DNA of 46,918 nucleotides from HGM04593 sp045636125. Lineage in GTDB: Bacteria > Bacteroidota > Bacteroidia > Bacteroidales > Bacteroidaceae. Shown here piece after piece: positions 24,230 through 32,517 of this stretch. Numbering within the stretch: the stretch's first letter is position 1; the number at the start of each line of letters is the position of its first letter. The translations under genes and the position numbers were made by a program. The stretch covers positions 1 through 46,918 of the forward strand of contig JAZTWX010000007.1 of NCBI GenBank assembly GCA_045636125.1, given 5' to 3'. The notes beneath the pieces were generated by a model. That model saw nothing but the letters and a program-made list of their open reading frames with translations. It had not been told where the DNA came from and made no database searches.

Positions 24230-24372
24230 CAAAGAATTATTGATGTTTGGTGTACTAGCACGCTGCGCTCTTGTCGGTATTGTGCCGGCAAACAATTCGG
24301 GCGGGTAGCTGTTTACACATAAGCAGTGTACGATAAATAACAATTAATTAATAAAACCAATTTAGTTTAAGT

Positions 24373-25515
24373 ATGAAAAAGTTTATGATTTCACTGGCTA
24401 TTGCCAGCATCGCAATGGTTTCTTTCGCACAGGAGACTAAGAGCGAGGTCGTAGTTCCTACTTTGAAAAATCAGGTTGTTACAAACACTTTCGGTAGCAA
24501 CTGGTTTATCGGTGGTAACATCGGCGGTAATTTCTACAAGGGTGCCGAAATGAACGAGGAGGGCCTTTTCGATCACATGGCTCCTGCAGTTCAGGTTTAC
24601 GGTGGTAAATGGCACACTCCCGGCTACGGATGGAGAGTTGCTTACAACGGTATCAACATCCAGGCTTACGAGAATGCTCCCCACAAGACATTTATGAACT
24701 TCCACTTCGATGCAATGTTCAACCTCAGCAACCTTATCTTTGGTTACAACGAGGAGCGCATCTGGAATGCAATTCCTTACATCGGTGCAGGTTGGGGTGC
24801 AAGAAAAGACTATAATAAAGATGAGTTGACAGGTTCAATCACTGTTAACACCGGTTTGATCAACACATTCCGCGTAAGCAAGCACTTCGCTATCAACCTC
24901 GAGATTGGTGCTACATTCTTGCGTAACGGTTTCGGTGGCATGGTGGCTGAGAGCGGTCACGATATGTTGCTCACAGGTCTTGTTGGTGTTACTTACAAGT
25001 TCAACAAGATCGGTTGGGAGCAGGCTGCTGACGTAGACGCTATCATGGCTATGAACGCTGCTGCTCTTGCAGAGCTCAACACTCAGTTGCAGGCAAAAGA
25101 GAGCGAGAACGCAGGTTTGAAGAACCAGCTTGCTGCTGCCAAGACAAGCCTCAAAGAGGCTCAGGATGCTTTGAAGGCTGCCGAGGGTAAAGTTGCTAAC
25201 ATCTCTCAGTCTGTATTCTTCGCATTCAACTCTTCTAAGATCGCTTCTAAGAAGGAGATTATCAACTTGCAGGCTTTGGCTGACGCTGTTAAGGATTCTA
25301 ACGCTAAGCTTTCTGTTATTGGTTACGCTGACAGCGCTACCGGTTCTGCAGAGTACAACCAGAAACTTTCTGAGGCTCGTGCACAGGTTGTTGCTGACAA
25401 ACTCATCGAGATGGGTGTTCCTCAGGAGAAGCTCATCGTTGAGGGCAAGGGTGGTGTAGCTGCCGAGAAACCCGCACGTTTGAACCGTCGCGTTATTATC
25501 TCTATCGCTGAATAA
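24373..25515 (+). CDS. OmpA-family outer-membrane protein
   Basis: A 380-residue major-porin-like protein. The signal peptide MKKFMISLAIASIAMVSFAQ is followed by an N-terminal beta-rich domain (about 35-215) with aromatic strands (NWFIGGNIGGNFYKG; WRVAYNGINIQAY) consistent with an eight-strand barrel. A helical, Ala/Lys-rich linker (about 230-275) joins it to a C-terminal OmpA peptidoglycan-binding domain (about 278-380; FFAFNSSKI, IGYADSATGSAEYNQKLSEARA, NRRVIISI). Codon use is extreme (GCT, GTT, AAG), showing very high expression. It has its own promoter, long leader and terminator. Confidence 0.93.
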   Translation: MKKFMISLAIASIAMVSFAQETKSEVVVPTLKNQVVTNTFGSNWFIGGNIGGNFYKGAEMNEEGLFDHMAPAVQVYGGKWHTPGYGWRVAYNGINIQAYENAPHKTFMNFHFDAMFNLSNLIFGYNEERIWNAIPYIGAGWGARKDYNKDELTGSITVNTGLINTFRVSKHFAINLEIGATFLRNGFGGMVAESGHDMLLTGLVGVTYKFNKIGWEQAADVDAIMAMNAAALAELNTQLQAKESENAGLKNQLAAAKTSLKEAQDALKAAEGKVANISQSVFFAFNSSKIASKKEIINLQALADAVKDSNAKLSVIGYADSATGSAEYNQKLSEARAQVVADKLIEMGVPQEKLIVEGKGGVAAEKPARLNRRVIISIAE

Positions 25516-25536
25516 TTAAAGCAATAAGATATTTGC

Positions 25537-25569
25537 AAGCGAGCAGGCATTGCCTGCTCGCTTCTTTTT
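25537..25569 (+). terminator. Terminator after the OmpA-family gene
   Basis: AAGCGAGCAGGC pairs with GCCTGCTCGCTT (arms 25537-25548 and 25552-25563), followed by CTTTTT. Confidence 0.85.
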
Positions 25570-25738
25570 ATTATATTGTCTCTTCTGTTATTGCAGTTTT
25601 GTTGTGGTGTGGTAATTAAGGTGGGTGATGAATGTGCGGTGGCGGAGCGGCTGGTTCCCCTTTTAGGTGCCGGGGCCTGCTGTCGGGTGTCGCTTTTTGC
25701 CTGCGATGCAACTTTTTTGCAAAATAAATTGCAAAACG

Positions 25739-25770
25739 TTTGGCTGTTACAAAAATAAGACATACCTTTG
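25739..25770 (+). promoter_or_regulatory. Promoter for the tRNA-Val pair
   Basis: TTTG (25739-25742), 20 bases, TACCTTTG (25763-25770). A 7-base-pair hairpin (25774-25780 with 25784-25790, 3-base loop) lies between the -7 box and the first tRNA. The rest of 25570-25738 shows nothing I can assign. Confidence 0.7.
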
Positions 25771-25797
25771 CAACGCAATTAAGAATTGCGCCTTATT

Positions 25798-25872
25798 GGA
25801 CGTTTAGCTCAGCTGGTTTAGAGCATCTGCCTTACAAGCAGAGGGTCGGCGGTTCGAATCCGTCAACGTCCA
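25798..25872 (+). tRNA. tRNA-Val, anticodon TAC (copy 1)
   Basis: Acceptor stem GGACGTT (25798-25804) pairs with AACGTCC (25865-25871), discriminator A 25872. The anticodon stem TCTGC/GCAGA encloses the loop CTTACAA, giving anticodon TAC (25833-25835), which reads GTA and other valine codons. The T arm is GGTTCGAATCC. The CCA end is not encoded and must be added after transcription. Confidence 0.96.
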
Positions 25873-25888
25873 CAAATAAAACCTTATC

Positions 25889-25963
25889 GGACGTTTAGCT
25901 CAGCTGGTTTAGAGCATCTGCCTTACAAGCAGAGGGTCGGCGGTTCGAATCCGTCAACGTCCA
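25889..25963 (+). tRNA. tRNA-Val, anticodon TAC (copy 2)
   Basis: All 75 bases are identical to copy 1, 16 bases downstream. Both copies are preceded by CCTTAT, suggesting tandem duplication of a 91-base unit. CCA is again not encoded. Confidence 0.96.
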
Positions 25964-25967
25964 CCGA

Positions 25968-25998
25968 AGCCTGCGTAAACAACGCGGGTTATTTTTTT
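25968..25998 (+). terminator. Terminator of the tRNA-Val transcript
   Basis: CCTGCGT (25970-25976) pairs with ACGCGGG (25982-25988), with one G-T pair, followed by ATTTTTTT. Confidence 0.75.
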
Positions 25999-26092
25999 GT
26001 CTTTACGCGCGCTTTTTGTGCTACTTTTCCTATTTTAATAATAATTTTAATAAACTTTATGGCAACCGTGAGTGTTTATGGCTAAAAAGTGC

Positions 26093-26100
26093 TATTTTTG
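26093..26100 (+). promoter_or_regulatory. -7 box for the purB operon
   Basis: TATTTTTG fits TAnnTTTG. The -33 element is not clear. The leader to purB would be about 100 bases and contains a possible CAAGC/GCTTG stem near 26125-26150; no known purine riboswitch pattern was seen. Confidence 0.45.
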
Positions 26101-26205
26101 CAGTTGGTTAATTGCCGAACAGACAAGCGTGTAGTTTCTCCTTTCGGCTTGCCCCTAACATTGTAAACCAGGGCCTTTGTGCTCATCTTCTTAAACAAAT
26201 TAATA

Positions 26206-27552
26206 ATGGAACTTAACATCTTGACAGCAGTATCGCCCATCGACGGACGTTACAGAGGAAAAACCGATTCTTTGGCAGAGTATTTTTCGGAATATGCGTT
26301 GATGAAGTATCGTGTGTTTGTGGAAATTGAGTATTATATAGCTCTCTGCGAGCTTCCCATCCCTCAATTGTCGGGTGTCGACAATGCTCTTTTCCCTGCA
26401 TTGCGCGAAATATATTCGTCGTTCACTCTCGACGATGCCCGCCGCATTAAGGATATTGAAAAGGTTACCAACCACGACGTTAAGGCTGTAGAGTACTTTA
26501 TAAAGGAGAAATTCGATGCTATCGGTGGCCTCGACGAGTACAAGGAGTTTGTGCACTTTGGCCTCACATCGCAGGACATCAACAACACCTCAATCCCCTG
26601 CTCAATAAAAGATGCATTGGAGAAGGTATATTATCCCGCAATCGAGGAGCTTATAGCCCAGCTCAAAGAGTATGCCACAGCGTGGAAAGATATCCCTATG
26701 CTTGCCCGCACACACGGTCAGCCTGCATCGCCCACACGCTTGGGTAAAGAGATTATGGTGTTTGTGTACCGTTTGGAGGCACAGCTTGCCGAGCTCAAGC
26801 GTTGCGCAATTTCGGCAAAATTCGGTGGTGCAACAGGTAACTTCAACGCTCACAGCGTTGCTTACCCCGCTATCGACTGGGTTGCTTTTGCCAACAAGTT
26901 CCTTGCCGAAAAGCTTGGCTTGCAGCGCGAGCAGTACACTACTCAAATTTCAAACTACGACAATCTTGCAGCCTTGTTCGACGCTATGCGCCGCATAAAC
27001 GTAATCATTATGGATATGGACAAGGACTTCTGGCAGTATATCTCAATGGAGTTCTTCAAACAGAAGATTAAGGCCGGCGAGGTAGGCTCCAGCGCAATGC
27101 CCCACAAGGTTAACCCCATCGACTTTGAGAACAGCGAGGGTAACCTGGGTATTGCAAACGCCATCCTCGACCACTTGTCGATGAAGCTCCCCATTTCTCG
27201 CCTGCAGCGCGACCTTACCGACTCAACCGTGCTCCGCAACGTGGGTGTGCCTATGGGTCACATGATGATTGCCGTAAAGAGCTCGCTCGTGGGCTTGCGC
27301 AAGCTCTTGCTCAACGAGAAGGCAATATACGACGAGCTCGACAACTGCTGGAGCGTTTGTGCCGAGGGTATCCAGACAATCCTCCGTCGCGAGGCTTACC
27401 CCAACCCCTACGAGGCTCTTAAGGCTCTCACACGCACCAACGAGGGTATCAACCGCAATACATTGCTGCAGTTCATCGACACCCTCAATGTGTCGGACAG
27501 CGTGAAAGAGGAGCTTCGCAGTATCACTCCCCACTCATACACAGGAAGATAA
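26206..27552 (+). CDS. purB: Adenylosuccinate lyase
   Basis: A 448-residue enzyme that acts twice in purine synthesis: SAICAR to AICAR, and adenylosuccinate to AMP, each releasing fumarate. The fumarase-superfamily signature SSAMPHKVNP (about 295-304) with the mobile catalytic Ser is clear, and HFGLTSQDINNT and ARTHGQPASPT hold the His bases. The start MELNILTAVSPIDGRY at 26206 matches the family; the frame runs open to 26179. It opens a four-gene run (purB, pseudouridine synthase, asnS, manC) with gaps of 38, 24 and 11 bases. Confidence 0.97.
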   Translation: MELNILTAVSPIDGRYRGKTDSLAEYFSEYALMKYRVFVEIEYYIALCELPIPQLSGVDNALFPALREIYSSFTLDDARRIKDIEKVTNHDVKAVEYFIKEKFDAIGGLDEYKEFVHFGLTSQDINNTSIPCSIKDALEKVYYPAIEELIAQLKEYATAWKDIPMLARTHGQPASPTRLGKEIMVFVYRLEAQLAELKRCAISAKFGGATGNFNAHSVAYPAIDWVAFANKFLAEKLGLQREQYTTQISNYDNLAALFDAMRRINVIIMDMDKDFWQYISMEFFKQKIKAGEVGSSAMPHKVNPIDFENSEGNLGIANAILDHLSMKLPISRLQRDLTDSTVLRNVGVPMGHMMIAVKSSLVGLRKLLLNEKAIYDELDNCWSVCAEGIQTILRREAYPNPYEALKALTRTNEGINRNTLLQFIDTLNVSDSVKEELRSITPHSYTGR

Positions 27553-27590
27553 TATAATTTGGACCGTGAGGTTCGTAAATGTAAAAATAG

Positions 27591-28763
27591 ATGGATAATT
27601 TCAAAGAGAGACGCTCTGATGGTAATTCCAGAGGCGGAAGAAGAGAACGTGCATCGTTCAACCCCAATTTCAACAGCGATAATAGATTGAATTCGCGCCG
27701 TTTCAACAATAACAGGAATGAGGAGCGTCCGCAGTATGGCCGCCCCGAGCGTCGAGGCTATGAGCAAGGTGGCGATTTTGGCCGCTACAAGCAGGGCGGT
27801 CGTGGCCGCGATTTCGACAACAACCGTCCCGCGGGCAACTGGTCACGTTTCAACAACAATAACGGCTCGTCGCAGGCCGGTGAGGAGAGAACCTATCGTG
27901 CAGGCGGCAACAGCTACCGTCAAGGACAGCAGGGTGGTTACGGCGCCGGAACATACGGCAACCGTGGCAAGCGTCCCTACGACCCCACTGCAAAATACAG
28001 TGCAAAGAAACGCATTGCCTACAAAGAGGCTGCAATCGACCCCAACGCGCCCGTTCGCTTGAACAAATACCTTGCCAACGCCGGTATATGCTCGCGTCGC
28101 GAGGCCGACAACTACATCGAGGCAGGTCTTGTAACCGTTAATGGTGTTGTTGTAACAGAGCTTGGAACAAAAGTAGCTCCCGGTGACGATGTTCGCTTCA
28201 ATGCCGAGCGCATCAACCCCGAGCGCAAAGTATATGTGTTGCTCAACAAACCCAAAGATTGCGTAACCACTGTTGACGATCCCCAGGAGCGTAAAACCGT
28301 GCTCGACTGCTTGCGTGGCATCGGCAAGGAGCGCATCTACCCTGTCGGCCGTCTCGACCGCAACACAACAGGTGTGCTTTTGCTCACAAACGACGGCGAC
28401 CTTGCGTCGAAGCTCACACACCCTAAATTTATGAAAAAGAAGGTGTACCACGTAACCTGTGACAAGAACGTTGCAATGTCCGATATGGATTTGCTTGTGA
28501 ACGGCATTGAGCTCGAGGACGGGCACGTGTATGCCGACGAGGTTACATATGTCAACGAGGCCGACCGCTCACAGATTGGTGTAGAGATACACTCGGGCAA
28601 GAACCGTATCGTGCGCCGTATGTTGGAACACCTTGGGTACAAGGTTCAGAAACTCGACCGTGTGCTCTTTGCAGGTCTCACCAAAAAGAACCTTAAACGT
28701 GGCGATTGGCGCTATCTCACCGAGAAAGAAGTAAATATGCTCCGTATGGGTGCATACGAATAA
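27591..28763 (+). CDS. RsuA/RluB-type pseudouridine synthase with long disordered N-terminus
   Basis: A 390-residue rRNA-modifying enzyme. Residues about 1-150 are low-complexity and rich in Arg, Gly, Asn, Gln and Tyr (RGGRRER; NRNEERPQYGRPERRG; GGRGRDFDNNRP), likely disordered and RNA-binding. An S4 domain follows (about 155-205: RLNKYLANAGICSRREAD). The catalytic domain has GRLDRNTTGVLLLTNDGDLA with catalytic Asp256. By family it makes a pseudouridine in rRNA, either near 23S position 2605 (RluB) or 16S position 516 (RsuA); I cannot say which. It sits between purB and asnS in one transcript. Confidence 0.9.
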   Translation: MDNFKERRSDGNSRGGRRERASFNPNFNSDNRLNSRRFNNNRNEERPQYGRPERRGYEQGGDFGRYKQGGRGRDFDNNRPAGNWSRFNNNNGSSQAGEERTYRAGGNSYRQGQQGGYGAGTYGNRGKRPYDPTAKYSAKKRIAYKEAAIDPNAPVRLNKYLANAGICSRREADNYIEAGLVTVNGVVVTELGTKVAPGDDVRFNAERINPERKVYVLLNKPKDCVTTVDDPQERKTVLDCLRGIGKERIYPVGRLDRNTTGVLLLTNDGDLASKLTHPKFMKKKVYHVTCDKNVAMSDMDLLVNGIELEDGHVYADEVTYVNEADRSQIGVEIHSGKNRIVRRMLEHLGYKVQKLDRVLFAGLTKKNLKRGDWRYLTEKEVNMLRMGAYE

Positions 28764-28787
28764 TATACAGCACAAAAATAATCCAAA

Positions 28788-30191
28788 ATGGAAACGATAA
28801 AACGTACAAGAATATCAGACTTGCTCAAGAGCAAGGACTTTGGAACAATTGTTAATGTAAGAGGCTGGGTGCGCACACGCCGCAACAGCAAACAGGTGGC
28901 CTTTGTGGCGCTCAACGACGGCTCTACAATAAACAACGTTCAGGTTGTTATTGATGCCGACAAGTTCGACGAGGAGCTTGTGAAGCAGTTCACAACAGGT
29001 GCCTGCCTCAGCGTAAACGGTCTTTTGGTAGAGTCTATCGGCGGTGGTCAGTCGGTGGAAATTCAGGCAACCGAAATTGAACTTTTGGGAGCTTGCGACA
29101 ACACCTATCCCTTGCAGAAGAAGGGCCAGACAATGGAATTTATGCGTACAGTGGCTCACTTGCGTCCCCGTACAAACACATTCGGTGCAGTGTTCCGCAT
29201 CCGTCACAATATGGCATACGCCATACATAAATTCTTCCACGACAAGGGCTTCTACTATTTCCACACACCCCTTATCACAGCATCGGACTGCGAGGGTGCC
29301 GGCCAGATGTTCCAGGTTACAACAATGAACCTCTACGACCTTAAAAAGGACGAGAACGGCAGCATAAAGTACGACAGCGACTTCTTCGGCAAGCAGGCCA
29401 GCCTCACAGTGTCGGGTCAGCTCGAGGGTGAGCTTGCAGCAACAGCGCTCGGTGCTATCTACACATTCGGTCCCACTTTCCGTGCCGAAAACTCAAATAC
29501 TCCCCGCCACCTTGCCGAGTTCTGGATGATTGAGCCCGAGGTTGCCTTCAACGATATTTTCGACAATATGGAGCTCGCCGAGGAGTTCATCAAATACTGT
29601 GTTCAGTGGGCGCTCGACAACTGTATGGAGGATATCACATTCCTCAACAATATGTTCGACAAGGAGCTCATCGAGCGTTTGCGCTCAATCGTAAACACCG
29701 AGTTTGTTCGCCTTACATACACCGACGGTATCAAAATTCTCGAAGAAGCCGTTGCCGGTGGCCACAAGTTCGAGTTCCCCGTTTATTGGGGCGTAGACCT
29801 TGCATCGGAGCACGAGCGTTACCTCGTTGAAACACACTTCAAACGCCCTGTAATCCTTACCGACTATCCCAAGGAGATAAAGGCCTTCTATATGAAACAG
29901 AACGAGGATGGAAAGACCGTTCGTGCAATGGACGTTCTCTTCCCCAAAATTGGTGAAATCATCGGTGGTTCGGAGCGTGAGGCCGACTACAACAAACTCC
30001 TCACCCGCATCGAGGAGATGGGTATTCCTATGAAGGATATGTGGTGGTATCTCGACACACGCCGCTACGGTTCTTGCCCCCACTCGGGCTTCGGTCTCGG
30101 TTTCGAGCGTCTGTTGCTTTTCGTGACAGGTATGTCGAACATCCGCGATGTAATTCCTTTCCCCCGTACCCCTAACAACGCAGAATTCTAA
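28788..30191 (+). CDS. asnS: Asparaginyl-tRNA synthetase
   Basis: A 467-residue class IIb synthetase that charges tRNA-Asn. The N-terminal OB fold (about 17-105) starts at VNVRGWVRTRRNSK. Motif 2 is FGPTFRAENSNTPRHLAEFWM (from about 227) and motif 3 is GFGLGFERLLLFVTGM (from about 435). The Asn-type sequence AENSNTPRHL and ending RDVIPFPRTP separate it from AspRS. A member-typical insertion lies at KKDENGSIKYDSDFFGKQ. Third gene of the purB run. Confidence 0.97.
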   Translation: METIKRTRISDLLKSKDFGTIVNVRGWVRTRRNSKQVAFVALNDGSTINNVQVVIDADKFDEELVKQFTTGACLSVNGLLVESIGGGQSVEIQATEIELLGACDNTYPLQKKGQTMEFMRTVAHLRPRTNTFGAVFRIRHNMAYAIHKFFHDKGFYYFHTPLITASDCEGAGQMFQVTTMNLYDLKKDENGSIKYDSDFFGKQASLTVSGQLEGELAATALGAIYTFGPTFRAENSNTPRHLAEFWMIEPEVAFNDIFDNMELAEEFIKYCVQWALDNCMEDITFLNNMFDKELIERLRSIVNTEFVRLTYTDGIKILEEAVAGGHKFEFPVYWGVDLASEHERYLVETHFKRPVILTDYPKEIKAFYMKQNEDGKTVRAMDVLFPKIGEIIGGSEREADYNKLLTRIEEMGIPMKDMWWYLDTRRYGSCPHSGFGLGFERLLLFVTGMSNIRDVIPFPRTPNNAEF

Positions 30192-30202
30192 AACCCGCTA
30201 TT

Positions 30203-31288
30203 ATGAACAACCGATATTGCGTGATAATGGCCGGCGGTGTGGGCTCACGTCTGTGGCCTTTGAGCCGCAAGGAGAAGCCCAAGCAGTTCCACGACCTTCT
30301 GGGTTGTGGCCGCACGTTGTTGCAACAAACCTTCGACCGTTACAGCAGGGTTGTTCCCCGGGAGAATATAATTGTTTCCACTCACGTCGATTACACCGAC
30401 CTTGTGTGTGAGCAGCTCCCCGAGTTGCCGCGTGAGCAAGTGTTGCACGAGCCCGCCTTTCGCGGCACAGCTCCCAGCATTGCCTACGTGGCGTGCCACA
30501 TCCGTCAGCTCAACCCCGATGCAAACATTGTAGTTGCGCAAGCCGACCAGCTGGTGCTCAACGAGGAGCTGTTTGTCGAAACGGTAATTCGTGGGCTCGA
30601 CTACGTGGACAAGCACAACAAACTGGTGGTTGTGGGAATTAAACCCACCTGCCCCGAAACGCGTTACGGCTACATTCAGGCCGACACTCCCGTGGAGGGT
30701 AGCGAGGGGCTCTACAAGGTGCGCACTTTCACCGAAAAACCGGCGTTGGAATTTGCACAGGTTTTTATGGAGAGCGGCGAGTTCTATTGGAATAGCGGTA
30801 TCTACATTTGGAACGTGAATACCATTATAGAGACAATGAGCACCTTCCTGCCCGATATGATGGGTGAGCTCGAAAGGGTTTTCCGCGAAATTCCCGAGCG
30901 CAACGAGCGTCGCAAGCGCGGCTACGAAATTTACACCTCTTTCCCCAACGCATCAATGGATATGAGCGTGATGGAGCGCGCCGACAATGTATGCTTGCTG
31001 GTGGGGGAATTCGGTTGGGCCGATATTGGAACGTGGGACACTCTCTATGGTGCTCTCCCCAAGGATGTAGACGGCAATGTGATAATGAAGAGCAGTTGCC
31101 TCAAATACGACAGCTGCAACAACGTTGTTTCGGCGCCTGCCGACAAACTTGTGGTGCTTCAAGGGGTTGAAGACCTCTTGGTTGTGGATAACGGCAATGT
31201 GCTTGTTGTGTGCCGCAAGGGCAATGAGCGCGATATACGCAAGTTCCTCAACGATGCGCGTATGAAGCTGGGCGAAGACTATATTTAA
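30203..31288 (+). CDS. manC: Mannose-1-phosphate guanylyltransferase
   Basis: A 361-residue nucleotidyltransferase that makes GDP-mannose from mannose-1-phosphate and GTP, for polysaccharide, O-antigen or GDP-fucose synthesis. The signature MAGGVGSRLWPLSRKEKPKQF (9-29) binds the nucleotide; FTEKP and FYWNSGIYIW mark the sugar site. It lacks the C-terminal phosphomannose isomerase domain of long ManC/AlgA proteins. It starts 11 bases after asnS, so it is read with two translation genes, and ends before the 52-base palindrome. Confidence 0.93.
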   Translation: MNNRYCVIMAGGVGSRLWPLSRKEKPKQFHDLLGCGRTLLQQTFDRYSRVVPRENIIVSTHVDYTDLVCEQLPELPREQVLHEPAFRGTAPSIAYVACHIRQLNPDANIVVAQADQLVLNEELFVETVIRGLDYVDKHNKLVVVGIKPTCPETRYGYIQADTPVEGSEGLYKVRTFTEKPALEFAQVFMESGEFYWNSGIYIWNVNTIIETMSTFLPDMMGELERVFREIPERNERRKRGYEIYTSFPNASMDMSVMERADNVCLLVGEFGWADIGTWDTLYGALPKDVDGNVIMKSSCLKYDSCNNVVSAPADKLVVLQGVEDLLVVDNGNVLVVCRKGNERDIRKFLNDARMKLGEDYI

Positions 31289-31304
31289 TACAAAAGAACT
31301 TACT

Positions 31305-31356
31305 TTATAAAATAGCAAGAACAGCGCATATATGCGCTGTTCTTGCTATTTTATAA
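31305..31356. terminator. Perfect 52-base palindrome, bidirectional terminator
   Basis: The 26-base arms are fully complementary (centre 31330/31331, core AACAGCGCATATATGCGCTG). T-rich and A-rich ends allow use in both directions between convergent manC and the transglycosylase gene. It overlaps the last 11 bases of the transglycosylase gene including its stop codon. Confidence 0.88.
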
Positions 31357-32326
31357 CCCACTCCTTGCGGTGGGCTTTTGTCTTTTCGGGGTTGTAGTGC
31401 AGCCCGGCCGAGTCGGGGATAATTACGGTGTAGGCTTTGCCGTTTTTATTGGGCAGCTCGGTGCCGCGTATCCAGGGGTTGGCTTCGCGCAACTGCATAT
31501 AGGTGAGCCCGTGTTTACGGGCCAGCGAGGGCCAACATTTCACCGGCTTTCTGATGGTAATTTCTTTTGCTACGGGGATTGTGGGGTAGAGGTCGCGGTG
31601 CTGTAGTATGAACCCGTGGTTCACGGGGTCGGTGAATATTGTTTTTGCTGCCAGCAGGCGAAAAAGGTAGCGCGATGTTTCGGGTACGAGGTGGAGGTCG
31701 ATGGCCTTGCCCTCTTTTTGTGCCTCAATGCGCTTGTCGATGTTCTTGCGGCCGGCGTTGTAGCTCGCAGCCACGGTGAGCCAGTCGCCGTACTTTTCGT
31801 ACGACTCCTTCAAGTAGTCGCAAGCGGCGCGTGTGGCCTTTTCAATGTTATAGCGCTCGTCGACGTGGGTGCTTACTTCGAGGTTGTAGGCGCGGGCTGT
31901 CTCCTCCATAAATTGCCACAGCCCGGCGGCTCCCACAGTGGAGCGTGCGTAGATGTCGCCGTTGCTCTCAATTATCATAAGGTATTTGAAATCGTCGGGC
32001 ACGCCCTCTTTTTTCAGTATGGGCTCTACAATGGGAAAAAGGCGGTTGGCGCGCTTTATCTGCAACAGTGTGTTGGTGTGGGAGTATGTGAAAGCAAGAA
32101 TCTCACGGTCGAGCCTTTCGCGGCAGTCGCGGCGGGTGAGGGCTATATTCTCGCCTGCAAAAGTTATCTCGGTTGGGAGTTTGGGCGACACGGCGCAATA
32201 GGGTATCTGCGAGTAGGGGAGGTTGAATTTCTCGCCTGCGGTGTTCCCGAGCAGCGCTGTTACAACGGCACCGGCCATTGCACACGCCATATATTTGAAA
32301 ATGTTGTTTTTTACGGGGTTGTTCAT
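31346..32326 (-). CDS. Lytic murein transglycosylase (SLT domain)
   Basis: A 326-residue exported cell-wall enzyme that cleaves the MurNAc-GlcNAc bond to leave anhydro-MurNAc. The N-terminus (about 10-28) is a signal or anchor helix. The SLT domain (about 95-250) has the catalytic Glu120 in MIIESNGD, then GAAGLWQFM and ASYNAG, all hallmark motifs. The C-terminal part (about 255-326; KPVKCWPSLARKHGLTYMQLREANPWIRG) resembles a LysM wall-binding unit. The frame is open to 32419, but MNNPVKNNIF at 32326 gives a proper signal sequence. Convergent with manC, divergent from the methyltransferase gene. Confidence 0.88.
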   Translation of the reverse strand: MNNPVKNNIFKYMACAMAGAVVTALLGNTAGEKFNLPYSQIPYCAVSPKLPTEITFAGENIALTRRDCRERLDREILAFTYSHTNTLLQIKRANRLFPIVEPILKKEGVPDDFKYLMIIESNGDIYARSTVGAAGLWQFMEETARAYNLEVSTHVDERYNIEKATRAACDYLKESYEKYGDWLTVAASYNAGRKNIDKRIEAQKEGKAIDLHLVPETSRYLFRLLAAKTIFTDPVNHGFILQHRDLYPTIPVAKEITIRKPVKCWPSLARKHGLTYMQLREANPWIRGTELPNKNGKAYTVIIPDSAGLHYNPEKTKAHRKEWVIK

Positions 32327-32345
32327 TGTTGTTTCATTTAGGTCG

Positions 32346-32376
32346 CAAAAGTAGTGTTTTGCGGCGCAAATAACAA
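32346..32376 (-). promoter_or_regulatory. Promoter for the lytic transglycosylase gene
   Basis: On the - strand: TTG (32376-32374), 20 bases, then TACTTTTG (32353-32346), which fits TAnnTTTG. The start codon is 20 bases further on. Confidence 0.55.
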
Positions 32377-32517
32377 GGCCGTTGGTTGTTTTGCGTTGCT
32401 TTTTTTTGTTTCTTTGCAAATAATTTGCGATAGTTGGTGCTTAGTGTACTGCTATGCGCAAAAATGCGTTAAGCCACGGCTTTGCAGCTGTGCTGTAAAT
32501 AAACTTTTATTGATATT

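Noticed and set aside
25576..25758. 60-residue frame between the OmpA-family gene and the tRNAs
   Set aside because: It overlaps the tRNA promoter, has no start context and has Leu/Cys/Val-rich chance composition.
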